64,000 bases of DNA from Candidatus Paraluminiphilus aquimaris. Lineage in GTDB: Bacteria; Pseudomonadota; Gammaproteobacteria; Pseudomonadales; Halieaceae. The notes under the pieces were generated by a model. The model saw only the letters and a program-made list of their open reading frames with translations, was not told where the DNA came from and searched no databases. A program made the translations under genes and the position numbers. The DNA is taken from positions 434,001 to 498,000 of the forward strand of contig NZ_CP036501.1 in the NCBI RefSeq assembly GCF_026230195.1. Direction: 5' to 3'. This document shows positions 8,574 through 15,831 of this stretch, in pieces (the first letter of the stretch is position 1; each line of letters starts with the position of its first letter).

Positions 8574-8661
8574 TAGCTCTTAGCTCTTAGCTCTTAGCTC
8601 TTAGCTCTTAGCTCTTAGCTCTTAGCTCTTAGCTCTTAGCTCTTAGCTCTTAGCTCTTAGC
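8574..8661. repeat. Perfect 7-bp tandem repeat, unit TAGCTCT, about 12.6 copies
   Basis: 88 bases of uninterrupted heptanucleotide repeat in the gap between the terminator of the lipoprotein and the 3' end of the hydrolase on the other strand. It is not coding in any useful frame and has no spacers, so it is not a CRISPR array. Such perfect short repeats usually vary in copy number by slipped-strand replication. I see no gene whose promoter or reading frame it would switch. Confidence 0.95.
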
Positions 8662-8708
8662 ACTGAAGCACAAATAGAGCGCTAAATGCGCGCTGTAAAC
8701 TCTGGCGC

Positions 8709-9773
8709 TCACAGCCCACTGCGGGTCTTCAAAATCTCATCTGAGTTAGCTGGCATCGAAAAACTTACGCCGTCCTGACCGACCGTATAGTCAGGAAAAA
8801 TATCCTCAGCCCCGTTTAAGAAAAGAAGCTCCTGGCCCGGGAATACAAGCGGCGGGACAATGTGGTAGTACAGTAGGTGTCCGACGCCTGCATCCCGCGC
8901 CGTCTCAGCCGCTTCTTTGGGGCTCGCATGATAATCCAAGATATCAAACGTGATTTTTTCCATGACAGCGTTACCGCTTTTGGCGGCTGCCGCATTCATC
9001 ATCATGACGAGGTTGGGCGCTAAGGCCTCATGCACCAAGAGGTCGACACCCTTCGCATGCGTTTCAATCACCGAGGATTTATCCGTATCGCCCGTTATTA
9101 GAGCCGAGCGGCCTTTGTATCTGAAGAGGTAACCCACCGCAGGATCGACAGGAAGGTGATCGACTCCCATCGCATCGACCGTTAAGCCATTTGCTTCAAA
9201 AATGCGTGTTAACGCGCCTCCCGTAGGAATAGAAAATGGAACCGCTCTTAAGCCTGCCGACTCTAGCGGCGCCACCAAATCTCCGTGGTGCTCATGGCGA
9301 TGAACGAAGTCGTGCGAATACGCCATATTGAAACCATCCACTACGGTCTCAATTCCTGTTGGGCCATACGCCGGGAGTGGGGATGGGTTTGATCCCGCTG
9401 CCCATCGAATCGTTGCCATCTCGCCCAACGTATCAATGTGATCGGAGTGAAAATGCGTTACGAACACGGCCGCTATATCGCCAACCGGGTACCCCATGCG
9501 ACCTAAGTTTCGAACGCCGTCAGTCCCTGCATCCACGATATAAAGCTGCTTTCCAGCCACCACCGCAACGCACGGGCCCGACGCGTTGGGCGCCGGCATC
9601 GGACCACCGGCACCACAGAGCGCGACGTGCAAGCCGTCTTCCATTGACGTGAGAATGTTGTTGCCTATTCGAGCATCCATACCACGAGCCATCACTGTCT
9701 CAAGTACGGTGGCACGTTGAGAATAACCCGCTGCCACGATGACTAAGACGACGAAAAATATGATTTTTTTCAT
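8709..9773 (-). CDS. Exported metallo-beta-lactamase-fold hydrolase (RNase Z/arylsulfatase-like)
   Basis: 354 residues. An N-terminal hydrophobic segment (about 4-16) looks like a signal peptide or membrane anchor, so the enzyme acts outside the cytoplasm. The zinc signature H107-F-H109-S-D111-H112 is intact, and the later GDTDKSS and YYHIVPP segments supply the remaining metal-ligand regions. The layout resembles RNase Z or arylsulfatase-type metallohydrolases; export makes tRNA processing unlikely. The start is supported by AGGAG about 9 bases upstream. It is transcribed alone; the substrate is unknown. Confidence 0.85.
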   Translation of the reverse strand: MKKIIFFVVLVIVAAGYSQRATVLETVMARGMDARIGNNILTSMEDGLHVALCGAGGPMPAPNASGPCVAVVAGKQLYIVDAGTDGVRNLGRMGYPVGDIAAVFVTHFHSDHIDTLGEMATIRWAAGSNPSPLPAYGPTGIETVVDGFNMAYSHDFVHRHEHHGDLVAPLESAGLRAVPFSIPTGGALTRIFEANGLTVDAMGVDHLPVDPAVGYLFRYKGRSALITGDTDKSSVIETHAKGVDLLVHEALAPNLVMMMNAAAAKSGNAVMEKITFDILDYHASPKEAAETARDAGVGHLLYYHIVPPLVFPGQELLFLNGAEDIFPDYTVGQDGVSFSMPANSDEILKTRSGL

Positions 9774-10128
9774 GAGTTTTTCTCCTGCGGGTTACGGATT
9801 CGTAAAGAGCCCATCACTTGCACACGGTCACAAAAGGCCGGTTCCCAAATCAGCCCGAGGCCACCGCTGCATGACGAATCGTGATTTGGCGAAATTACCC
9901 CACAATCTATTGTCAGTCTATATGCCATAAATTGGCCTCGGGAATACCAACATGGTCGCCATACGGTTTATTCTAAGGTGGGAGTACATCGCAGGCTTAA
10001 CGCTGTAGGCATACGCAGAAGGCGTCATTTCCCGCCCTTCACCTGTAATAAAAATTTTTTCAGGACTCCGAAGCGACAGCGCTTGCGTTACTATGACAGA
10101 CAAATAATGAGGTAATCACAGGTATCCC
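9774..10128. other. Divergent intergenic region upstream of the hydrolase and the acyl-CoA dehydrogenase pair
   Basis: 355 bases between divergent genes. It holds the AGGAG of the hydrolase next to 9774 and an AGG about 8 bases before the ATG at 10129. A 61-codon open frame on the minus strand (9918-10103) has no recognisable domain and no Shine-Dalgarno sequence, so I do not call it a gene. No clear promoter hexamers or operator could be assigned. Confidence 0.6.
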
Positions 10129-11304
10129 ATGGAACAGTTAGACACATTTAGACAGGAAACACGCGACTGGCTTGAGGCAAATTGCCCAGAGGATATGCGT
10201 CAACCAATGCGATCCGATGAAGATCAGTGCTGGGGTGGCAGGAAATGGGTTTTTCAAAGCGAAGGCCAGAGGCTCTGGCTCGAGCGCATGGCGGCAAAAG
10301 GTTGGACAGCGCCACGTTGGCCAGCCGAGTATGGGGGCGGCGGCCTCTCGGGAGCCGAGGCCAAAGTTCTTGGCGAAGAAATGGCGCGTATTGGCGCTCG
10401 CCGACCATTGAGTAGTTTTGGGCTGGACATGCTGGGCCCAGCACTGCTGCTTTATGCAACAGAAGAGCAAAAGCAGGAATATATTCCGGACATTATTAAC
10501 GGCAAGATTCGCTGGTGCCAGGGCTATAGCGAACCCAACGCCGGCTCTGACTTGGCGAGTCTGCGCACAAAAGCCGAGGACATGGGCGACCACTATCAGA
10601 TCAATGGATCAAAAGTGTGGACATCGTACGCTGACAAAGCCGACTGGATTTTCTGCCTAGTGCGAACTGACTTTGACTGCCCCAAGCACGAAGGCATTAG
10701 TTTCCTACTTTTTGACATGACGAGTGAGGGAGTGAGCACTAAGCCGATCAAGCTTATCAGCGGCACCTCGCCATTTTGCGAAACGTTCTTTGACAACGTC
10801 CAAGTACCAAAAGGACAGCTCGTCGGCACCCTAAACAAGGGCTGGGAGATCGCGAAATACTTGCTGACGCATGAGCGCACCATGATCGGTGGGTTCGGCT
10901 TGGCTGGCGGTGGCATGAAAGGCATGGGCCAAATGGCCGCAGCGAAGCGCGGTAAGAAGGACGGTCGATTACGCGACGCGTCGTTGCGCGCCGAAGCGAG
11001 TTCTTTTGAAATTGACGAGATGGCGTTTGGCCTCACCATCGAGCGAATTACCGATGAAACCAAGGCGGGTCAGGGGACCGGCGCGTCATCCTCAATTCTC
11101 AAAATGTACGGCACCGAACTCAATAAGCTGCGCCAAGAGCTGTTCATGGCTATCGGCTCCACCGATGCACTGAACTTTGACACGGACAGTAAAGGCGCAT
11201 TGGTAAGAAATTGGCTTCGAAGCAAAGCTAATTCAATTGAGGGCGGTACCACAGAGGTTCAGCTCAATATTATTGCCAAGCGCATTCTTGGCTTACCGGC
11301 ATAA
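10129..11304 (+). CDS. Acyl-CoA dehydrogenase, probable catalytic subunit of a heteromeric enzyme
   Basis: 391 residues, close to the usual length. Family features include WPAEYGGGG near the N-terminus, the flavin-contacting YSEPNAGSDLAS segment (about 130-141), and C-terminal SIEGGTTEVQ with E371 at the position of the catalytic base. It uses FAD to form a 2,3-double bond in an acyl-CoA and passes electrons to ETF. The next gene, 11 bases downstream, is a second acyl-CoA dehydrogenase lacking this Glu, which resembles the alpha2beta2 enzymes of sterol and other bulky side-chain degradation. The exact acyl-CoA substrate is unknown. Confidence 0.9.
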   Translation: MEQLDTFRQETRDWLEANCPEDMRQPMRSDEDQCWGGRKWVFQSEGQRLWLERMAAKGWTAPRWPAEYGGGGLSGAEAKVLGEEMARIGARRPLSSFGLDMLGPALLLYATEEQKQEYIPDIINGKIRWCQGYSEPNAGSDLASLRTKAEDMGDHYQINGSKVWTSYADKADWIFCLVRTDFDCPKHEGISFLLFDMTSEGVSTKPIKLISGTSPFCETFFDNVQVPKGQLVGTLNKGWEIAKYLLTHERTMIGGFGLAGGGMKGMGQMAAAKRGKKDGRLRDASLRAEASSFEIDEMAFGLTIERITDETKAGQGTGASSSILKMYGTELNKLRQELFMAIGSTDALNFDTDSKGALVRNWLRSKANSIEGGTTEVQLNIIAKRILGLPA

Positions 11305-11315
11305 GGGGATAAACC

Positions 11316-12431
11316 GTGGTAATGATTTTGAGCGAGGAGCAACAGCTTCTCAAAGATTCGGCAAAACTGTTGCTCTCTGAGAACGCACCGATTTCAGCGT
11401 TACGTGCTATGCGCGATAGCGGCGAAGACCACATGCCGGAACTATGGTCAAAAATGAGCGAGGCTGGGTGGCCTGGTATTGTCATCCCCGACGCCTATTC
11501 GGGCCTCGAATTTGGTTATGTTGGTGCCGGTGTGGTTCTCGAGGAGATGGGCCGCACCTTGGCATTATCCCCGTTCTTGAGCTCAGCAGTCGTTGCAGCA
11601 AGTCTGATTAACCAACTCGGGTCTGAGCAACAAAAGGAAAAATACTTACCCGGCATTGCCTCTGGCGAGTTAACGGCTGTGTTGGCGGCAGATGAAACCG
11701 GGTTTTTCGATCTTGACGATATATCGACTTCGGCGACGTCTACCGACAACGGCTATACCTTATCGGGCAATAAGCGGGGCGTGATTGACGGGCACAATGC
11801 AGATTTACTGCTCGTTGTAACGAACGGCGAAGAGGGTATGAGTGTTTTCGCGATCGAAAAAGACACCGCGGGTGTCTCGTGCGAAACCCGACTCATTGTC
11901 GACAGCCAAAGAGCGGCCGATATCTCACTTGAGGCTGTCGCTGTAACAAAAGAGGCACTGCTTGGCTCATTGGGCGACGCCTCGAGCGCACTGGAGTTCA
12001 CAATCGACGTAGCCGCAGCTTGCTCTGCGGCGGAGATGCTGGGCATTTCGATTGAAACCTTCGAGCGTACCGTGGGCTACCTAAAAGAGCGGGAACAATT
12101 CGGCAACAAAATTGGGACGTTTCAGGGGCTTCAGCATAGAGCTGCACAACTTTTTGCCGAGATTGAGGTCAGCAAGTCAGCGGTGCTTGCAGCCTTGCAG
12201 GCGCTCGATGAAAACAGTGAAAAACGTTCTGTACTGGCCAGCATGGCTAAGGCGAAATGCGCAAAGGTTGTGCGTAACGCGACAGAGGAAGGCGTTCAGA
12301 TGCACGGTGGCATTGGTATGACTGATGAGTTCGACATTGGGTTCTTTATGAAGCGAGCAGCGGTCTGCCGGCAGGCCTATGGCGACTACCACTTCCACGC
12401 AAACCGCTTCGCAGAGCTCAGAGGCTACTGA
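11316..12431 (+). CDS. Acyl-CoA dehydrogenase-like partner subunit lacking the C-terminal catalytic Glu
   Basis: 371 residues. The GTG at 11316 sits 8 bases after a purine-rich AAGGGGA and is preferred; an ATG at 11322 is the alternative. The acyl-CoA dehydrogenase fold is recognisable from LIVDSQRAADIS, REQFGNKIGTFQGLQH and QMHGGIGMTDE. At the C-terminus the usual EG(G)T motif with the catalytic base is replaced by AYGDYHFHANRFAEL. In ChsE-type heteromers the partner subunit also lacks the base and completes the flavin site. I infer that this protein and the preceding one form one enzyme. A terminator follows directly. Confidence 0.88.
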   Translation: MVMILSEEQQLLKDSAKLLLSENAPISALRAMRDSGEDHMPELWSKMSEAGWPGIVIPDAYSGLEFGYVGAGVVLEEMGRTLALSPFLSSAVVAASLINQLGSEQQKEKYLPGIASGELTAVLAADETGFFDLDDISTSATSTDNGYTLSGNKRGVIDGHNADLLLVVTNGEEGMSVFAIEKDTAGVSCETRLIVDSQRAADISLEAVAVTKEALLGSLGDASSALEFTIDVAAACSAAEMLGISIETFERTVGYLKEREQFGNKIGTFQGLQHRAAQLFAEIEVSKSAVLAALQALDENSEKRSVLASMAKAKCAKVVRNATEEGVQMHGGIGMTDEFDIGFFMKRAAVCRQAYGDYHFHANRFAELRGY

Positions 12432-12451
12432 GGTAACACCCGAGGTTTAAG

Positions 12452-12477
12452 ACCCGCGCTGAGCGCGGGTTTTTTTT
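12452..12477 (+). terminator. Rho-independent terminator after the acyl-CoA dehydrogenase pair
   Basis: An 8-bp stem ACCCGCGC/GCGCGGGT with a TGA loop, followed by eight T. It lies between the convergent dehydrogenase and cysteine synthase genes. Confidence 0.95.
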
Positions 12478-12488
12478 GTCTTTTTGAC

Positions 12489-13544
12489 TTACCTCGTCGA
12501 AGTAAACAACGCTTGCTCTTCCTCATCCATCTCAGCGGGAATCGACTCGAATAGGGGTGTCGATAGGTAGCGCTCAGCGGTATCGGGTAGCATCGCCAAA
12601 ATAGTCGAGCCCTCGGGTGCGCTCTCGGCAACCTCTATTGCGGTAAGTAGGGTGGACCCACCAGAAACACCGGTCAAAATCCCCTCATTGGCCGCCAAAT
12701 GCTGCGCCATAGCCATCCCTTTCATACCATCGACGGGCCTAACCTCGTCGAAGAACGAATGATCGATCCCTTCTTGGAGCACCTTTGGAATAAAATCAGG
12801 CGTCCATCCTTGAATCACATGCGGCTCCCACGCAGGGTGACTTCCTGCGGGAGAATCATCGTCGTTGCGAACCTGTGGGATACCTGACCCGATAAGGGTC
12901 GCATTATTGGGCTCAGATAAAACAATCTTGCAGTCGGGTCTCTCGGCTCTCAGCGCGCGGGCTACGCCGGTGACCGTGCCTCCGGTACCGTATCCCGTTA
13001 CCCAATAATCGAGTGATGTGTTTTCAAAATCGGTCAGAATTTCACGCGCTGTTGTTGACTCGTGAATATCGGCGTTGGCCGCGTTTTCAAATTGTTGCGC
13101 AAAAAACCATCCGTTTTCCTGAGCGAGTTTCTTTGCTGTGTTGTACATGCCGATGCCGCGCTCTTCTTTAGGCGTCAACACAACTTTGGCACCCAGAAAA
13201 CGCATAAGTCTTCGGCGCTCTACCGAAAAACTCTCCGCCATGGTGATGACTAGCGGATAGCCTTTTGCCGCGCATACCATCGCAAGTCCAATACCTGTAT
13301 TACCCGACGTAGCCTCAACCACAGTTTGGCCAGGCTTTAATGTGCCATCTCGCTCAGCCGCCTCGATAATATTCAGTGCGAGCCGGTCTTTTACAGAAGC
13401 CAGTGGGTTGAATGACTCCACTTTCACATAAAGGCTGACATGAGAGGGCCCTGTGCGACTCAGCCGTACGCAAGGCGTGTCGCCCACCGTCTCGACAATA
13501 CTGTTGTAAAGCGTGCCCCGTCCGTTGGTCGAGTAAATAGTCAT
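12489..13544 (-). CDS. cysK: Cysteine synthase / PLP-dependent beta-replacing enzyme (CysK family)
   Basis: 351 residues from the ATG at 13544, which has GGGAG about 8 bases upstream; a longer frame to 13595 is less likely. K52 in SVKDRL is the PLP lysine and TSGNTG (79-84) is the substrate loop; GTGGTVTG binds the cofactor phosphate. The enzyme makes cysteine from O-acetylserine and sulfide, in the cytoplasm. It is about 30 residues longer than classical CysK, with an acidic tail, so a cystathionine synthase-like or CysM-like preference cannot be excluded. It stands alone, next to the divergent CsoR operon. Confidence 0.85.
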   Translation of the reverse strand: MTIYSTNGRGTLYNSIVETVGDTPCVRLSRTGPSHVSLYVKVESFNPLASVKDRLALNIIEAAERDGTLKPGQTVVEATSGNTGIGLAMVCAAKGYPLVITMAESFSVERRRLMRFLGAKVVLTPKEERGIGMYNTAKKLAQENGWFFAQQFENAANADIHESTTAREILTDFENTSLDYWVTGYGTGGTVTGVARALRAERPDCKIVLSEPNNATLIGSGIPQVRNDDDSPAGSHPAWEPHVIQGWTPDFIPKVLQEGIDHSFFDEVRPVDGMKGMAMAQHLAANEGILTGVSGGSTLLTAIEVAESAPEGSTILAMLPDTAERYLSTPLFESIPAEMDEEEQALFTSTR

Positions 13545-13698
13545 AAGAAAGCTCCCGTTGTTACGGCTTACGCATAACGGTAATACCGCCATCACGCATC
13601 GCCAATTGTCTTTGCTTCACCGTACCCTCAACGTTGCCACGCTCAATGCAGCAACACAACGCTGAGACTCAAGCCCTTCGTTTACTCCGCACCGATCC

Positions 13699-13742
13699 AT
13701 ACCCCCCTGGGGTATTTGACACATCATACCCCAGGGGGGTAT
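13699..13742. promoter_or_regulatory. Double CsoR-type operator forming a perfect 44-bp palindrome
   Basis: Two 17-bp sites, 13699-13715 and 13726-13742, are exact reverse complements of each other. Each is itself a 7-3-7 inverted repeat, ATACCCC-N3-GGGGTAT. TACCCC/GGGGTA boxes are the known recognition type of CsoR/RcnR/FrmR repressors, and such a gene starts 26 bases downstream. The two sites are centred 27 bp apart, which suggests two repressor tetramers binding side by side. Confidence 0.88.
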
Positions 13743-13745
13743 CTT
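13716..13745 (+). promoter_or_regulatory. Sigma-70 promoter of the csoR metal operon
   Basis: A perfect -35 TTGACA lies at 13716-13721 inside the spacer between the operator sites. A -10 TATCTT lies at 13740-13745 after 18 bp and overlaps the edge of the second site. A repressor on either site would block RNA polymerase, so metal-free repression and metal-dependent release are expected. Confidence 0.75.
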
Positions 13746-13767
13746 CTGCCCTTCGTGGAGGAGAGTG

Positions 13768-14040
13768 ATGAAAAAAGAAACGAGAGAAAACGTCGACCGG
13801 AGACTGGCCCGTATTGAAGGTCAGGTTAAGGCGCTACGCAGGATGGTAGGCGAAGACCGATATTGCATTGATGTTGCCCGACAGGTTCAGGCCGCGCGTG
13901 CCGCGTTATCCAGCCTCGAGTCGATAATCTTGGATGACCATATCGCCACGTGTGTTCAGCATGCACTGGAGGGAGATAATCTGAGCGAGCGCGAAGCCAA
14001 GATCGATGAGCTCATCAATGTGATGAGAGGAAAAAAGTGA
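13768..14040 (+). CDS. CsoR/RcnR/FrmR-family metal-sensing repressor (copper-type ligand set)
   Basis: 90 residues from the ATG at 13768, preceded by GGAGGAG; the GTG three bases earlier is too close to the ribosome site. All-helical family signature with RLARIEGQVKALRRM near the N-terminus. The metal ligands C33, H58 and C62 have the same spacing as the Cu(I)-binding C36-H61-C65 of CsoR; FrmR and RcnR lack this exact set. It should bind the 44-bp palindrome in front of its own gene and come off when it binds Cu(I) or a similar thiophilic ion. Its stop overlaps the next gene (GTGA), so all four genes are probably co-transcribed. Confidence 0.92.
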   Translation: MKKETRENVDRRLARIEGQVKALRRMVGEDRYCIDVARQVQAARAALSSLESIILDDHIATCVQHALEGDNLSEREAKIDELINVMRGKK

Positions 14041-14687
14041 GACCTTTTTTTGAGTGGGTGGTGATAATGCTGCTCGCTCTCTCAATGAGCACCCCGGCTT
14101 TCGCACGCCCAGTTTCCTATGCCGGAGGTTGGACGCTTATAGAAACCTCAAATCGCGCCTCGAGTGCGGCACTGCTTCATTACACGCCCGCCTACAACTA
14201 TTCCGTCGGTGCGCGTTACGAGTGGATGCGAGGCACCGATATCCGGATGCAAGTAATTCAGCCCACTTACCTTGCAAAACGTTGGTTTGGAAAAGATTAC
14301 CAAGCCAATCTCTATCTCACCGGTGGCATTGGCCGCGCCGAGCGAACACGCGGCCAGAGCTCGATAACAGAAACAGCGAGTTTCGCAGGGGTCATGGCTG
14401 ACTGGGAGACACGCTCTCTATTCGCAAGCTATGAAATGCGTGCGGCTGATCTGGGACGACTAGGAAATCAAACCATGCATGCAGCTCGTGTTGGGTGGGC
14501 ACCTTATGAGGGAGACACAGGCGACCTGCACACTTGGCTCATGGTCGAAATCGATCGACGAGAACATCTCGAGGAAACCACTACCGTTACGCCACTCATT
14601 CGTTTTTTCAAAGGTCCGGCTTTGTTAGAGCTTGGTTATAACCTCAACAATTCAAAGCCCCTTTTGAATTTCACTTACCGCTTTTAG
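14037..14687 (+). CDS. Predicted outer-membrane beta-barrel protein of the csoR operon
   Basis: 216 residues from a GTG that overlaps the repressor's stop. A signal peptide is clear (hydrophobic LLALSMSTPAFA, cleavage near residue 23). The rest is rich in alternating aromatic and polar strands and ends in TYRF, the C-terminal Phe typical of outer-membrane proteins recognised by the Bam complex. I do not recognise a named family. From its position I infer that it moves or binds a metal species at the outer membrane. Confidence 0.75.
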   Translation: MRPFFEWVVIMLLALSMSTPAFARPVSYAGGWTLIETSNRASSAALLHYTPAYNYSVGARYEWMRGTDIRMQVIQPTYLAKRWFGKDYQANLYLTGGIGRAERTRGQSSITETASFAGVMADWETRSLFASYEMRAADLGRLGNQTMHAARVGWAPYEGDTGDLHTWLMVEIDRREHLEETTTVTPLIRFFKGPALLELGYNLNNSKPLLNFTYRF

Positions 14688-14699
14688 AGGAGCGCTTCT

Positions 14700-15197
14700 A
14701 TGAACACGGCATTTTTTAAAACTTTGACCCTGGCAGCTGCACTGGCCTCACCGATGACGACACTCGCTGACCACAGCAACGAGGGACCGGATCATCACGC
14801 TATGTCTGGCATGCAGCACGATGATCACGACCACGGACATGCCCACACGCATGAGCATCAGGATAGCGCCCAGGAGGGACACGATCATGGTGCGATGAAG
14901 GTGGCAGCAACCATTACCCAAACTGACGAGGTCACCGCAGCACTTGCCGCTGGTGGCGCACCCGTTGTTGTCGATGTACTTGGTGTTGTTTGTGACTTTT
15001 GCGCCACGGCCATGAATAAAACCTTTGGTAAGCGCGATGAGGTCGCGGCCGTCTACGTCGACTTGGACAAGAAAACCCTGAGTCTGGTTATCGGTGAGGG
15101 CGCGGCGTTATCGGATAAGCAAATTGAAAAGCTTGCAAAGAAAGCGGGCTATCGAATTGCGGCCATCCGACGCAATAGCGAGGCGCTTGGCGGATGA
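14700..15197 (+). CDS. Periplasmic His-rich protein with C-terminal heavy-metal-associated (HMA) domain
   Basis: 165 residues, start at 14700 after GAGGAG. A signal peptide ends near residue 23. Residues 25-63 hold twelve His with many Asp, a metal-buffering tract. From about 70 an HMA-like fold follows with C98-D-F-C101 as the CxxC metal site. This combines a low-affinity His sponge with a soft-metal thiolate site in one exported protein. It probably receives the metal in the periplasm and hands it to the membrane protein encoded next, whose ATG overlaps this stop. Related to MerP and copper chaperones by fold only. Confidence 0.85.
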   Translation: MNTAFFKTLTLAAALASPMTTLADHSNEGPDHHAMSGMQHDDHDHGHAHTHEHQDSAQEGHDHGAMKVAATITQTDEVTAALAAGGAPVVVDVLGVVCDFCATAMNKTFGKRDEVAAVYVDLDKKTLSLVIGEGAALSDKQIEKLAKKAGYRIAAIRRNSEALGG

Positions 15198-15577
15198 ATC
15201 CGATCGATCGCAGATCCCTCATTGGCCCGACCCTGTCCTTATTTGCAAGCACATCGACGCTCGTTTGCTGCGCGCTTCCCGCTCTGCTGATTACCATTGG
15301 GGCGGGCGCCGTAATGGCGGGCCTCACCGCAGCGGTTCCAGGGGTCATGTGGCTGTCAGCAAATAAAGGCCCTCTTTTTATTGCGTCAGGGGTGCTGCTG
15401 AGCGCCTCTGCCTTTATGCAGTGGCGAGCGAGAAACGCCCCCTGCCCTGCGGACCCTGAGCAGGCAGCAGCATGCAACGCGCTTCGAGCCCTCAGCCGCC
15501 GGATACTTATCGGCTCCTCCAGCCTGTATGCCACGGGAGTCTTCTTTGCCTATCTCTGGCCCGTTATCTACCTTTAA
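15194..15577 (+). CDS. MerT-like inner-membrane metal transport protein
   Basis: 127 residues with about three to four membrane segments. The first segment carries adjacent cysteines C25-C26 (LVCCALPA), and the loop after the second segment carries C84 and C94. MerT has the same plan: a Cys pair in helix 1 and a second pair in the loop between helices 2 and 3, relaying Hg(II) inward. No merA or merR is nearby, and the repressor has a copper-type site, so the cargo may be Cu(I) rather than Hg(II). Overlap ATGA with the HMA gene shows translational coupling. Confidence 0.8.
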   Translation: MNPIDRRSLIGPTLSLFASTSTLVCCALPALLITIGAGAVMAGLTAAVPGVMWLSANKGPLFIASGVLLSASAFMQWRARNAPCPADPEQAAACNALRALSRRILIGSSSLYATGVFFAYLWPVIYL

Positions 15578-15653
15578 TCACACACCGTAACCCCTCAAAC
15601 GTCAGGGTCTGCGAATGCTCATGCCTAAGGCGCCTAGTCTCAAGTAACGACTC

Positions 15654-15821
15654 TCAGAAATGGTGCAGCTCGGGCGCGAGTGGGTTTAAGAAAATATCAG
15701 TCTGAGGATCGATATCAGCGTGGGAAATTCCCTGCAAACGCTTGGACTCGGCTTTGCGCGCCTCAGCAAAAAACGCAATAAAGACCGCAGGAAAGAGTAG
15801 ATAAGCCGGAAAGCAAAAAAC
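15654..15821 (-). pseudogene. Possible small membrane-protein frame without a start codon
   Basis: About 55 codons directly downstream of the PepSY gene on the same strand. The frame opens after a TGA 8 bases past the PepSY stop, begins with a hydrophobic stretch (FPAYLLFPAVFIAFF) and continues as a hydrophilic tail ending ELHHF before TGA. The residue pattern looks protein-like, but there is no ATG, GTG, TTG or CTG before the hydrophobic core. A T6 run lies at its beginning, so a frameshift or sequencing error is possible. It could also be chance. Confidence 0.3.
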
Positions 15822-15831
15822 TCAGCGAAAC

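Noticed and set aside
8574-8661. Tandem repeat as a CRISPR array
   Set aside because: Units are 7 bp and directly contiguous without spacers; no cas genes nearby.
8709-9773. tRNA-processing RNase Z
   Set aside because: The protein has an N-terminal signal/anchor segment, which does not suit a cytoplasmic tRNA nuclease.
9918-10103. 61-codon minus-strand frame in the 355-base divergent gap
   Set aside because: No Shine-Dalgarno sequence, no hydrophobic or domain pattern; insufficient for a gene call.
15194-15577. Mercury-resistance (mer) operon
   Set aside because: Only a MerT-like protein is present; no MerA, MerR or typical MerP, and the regulator has a copper-type ligand set.
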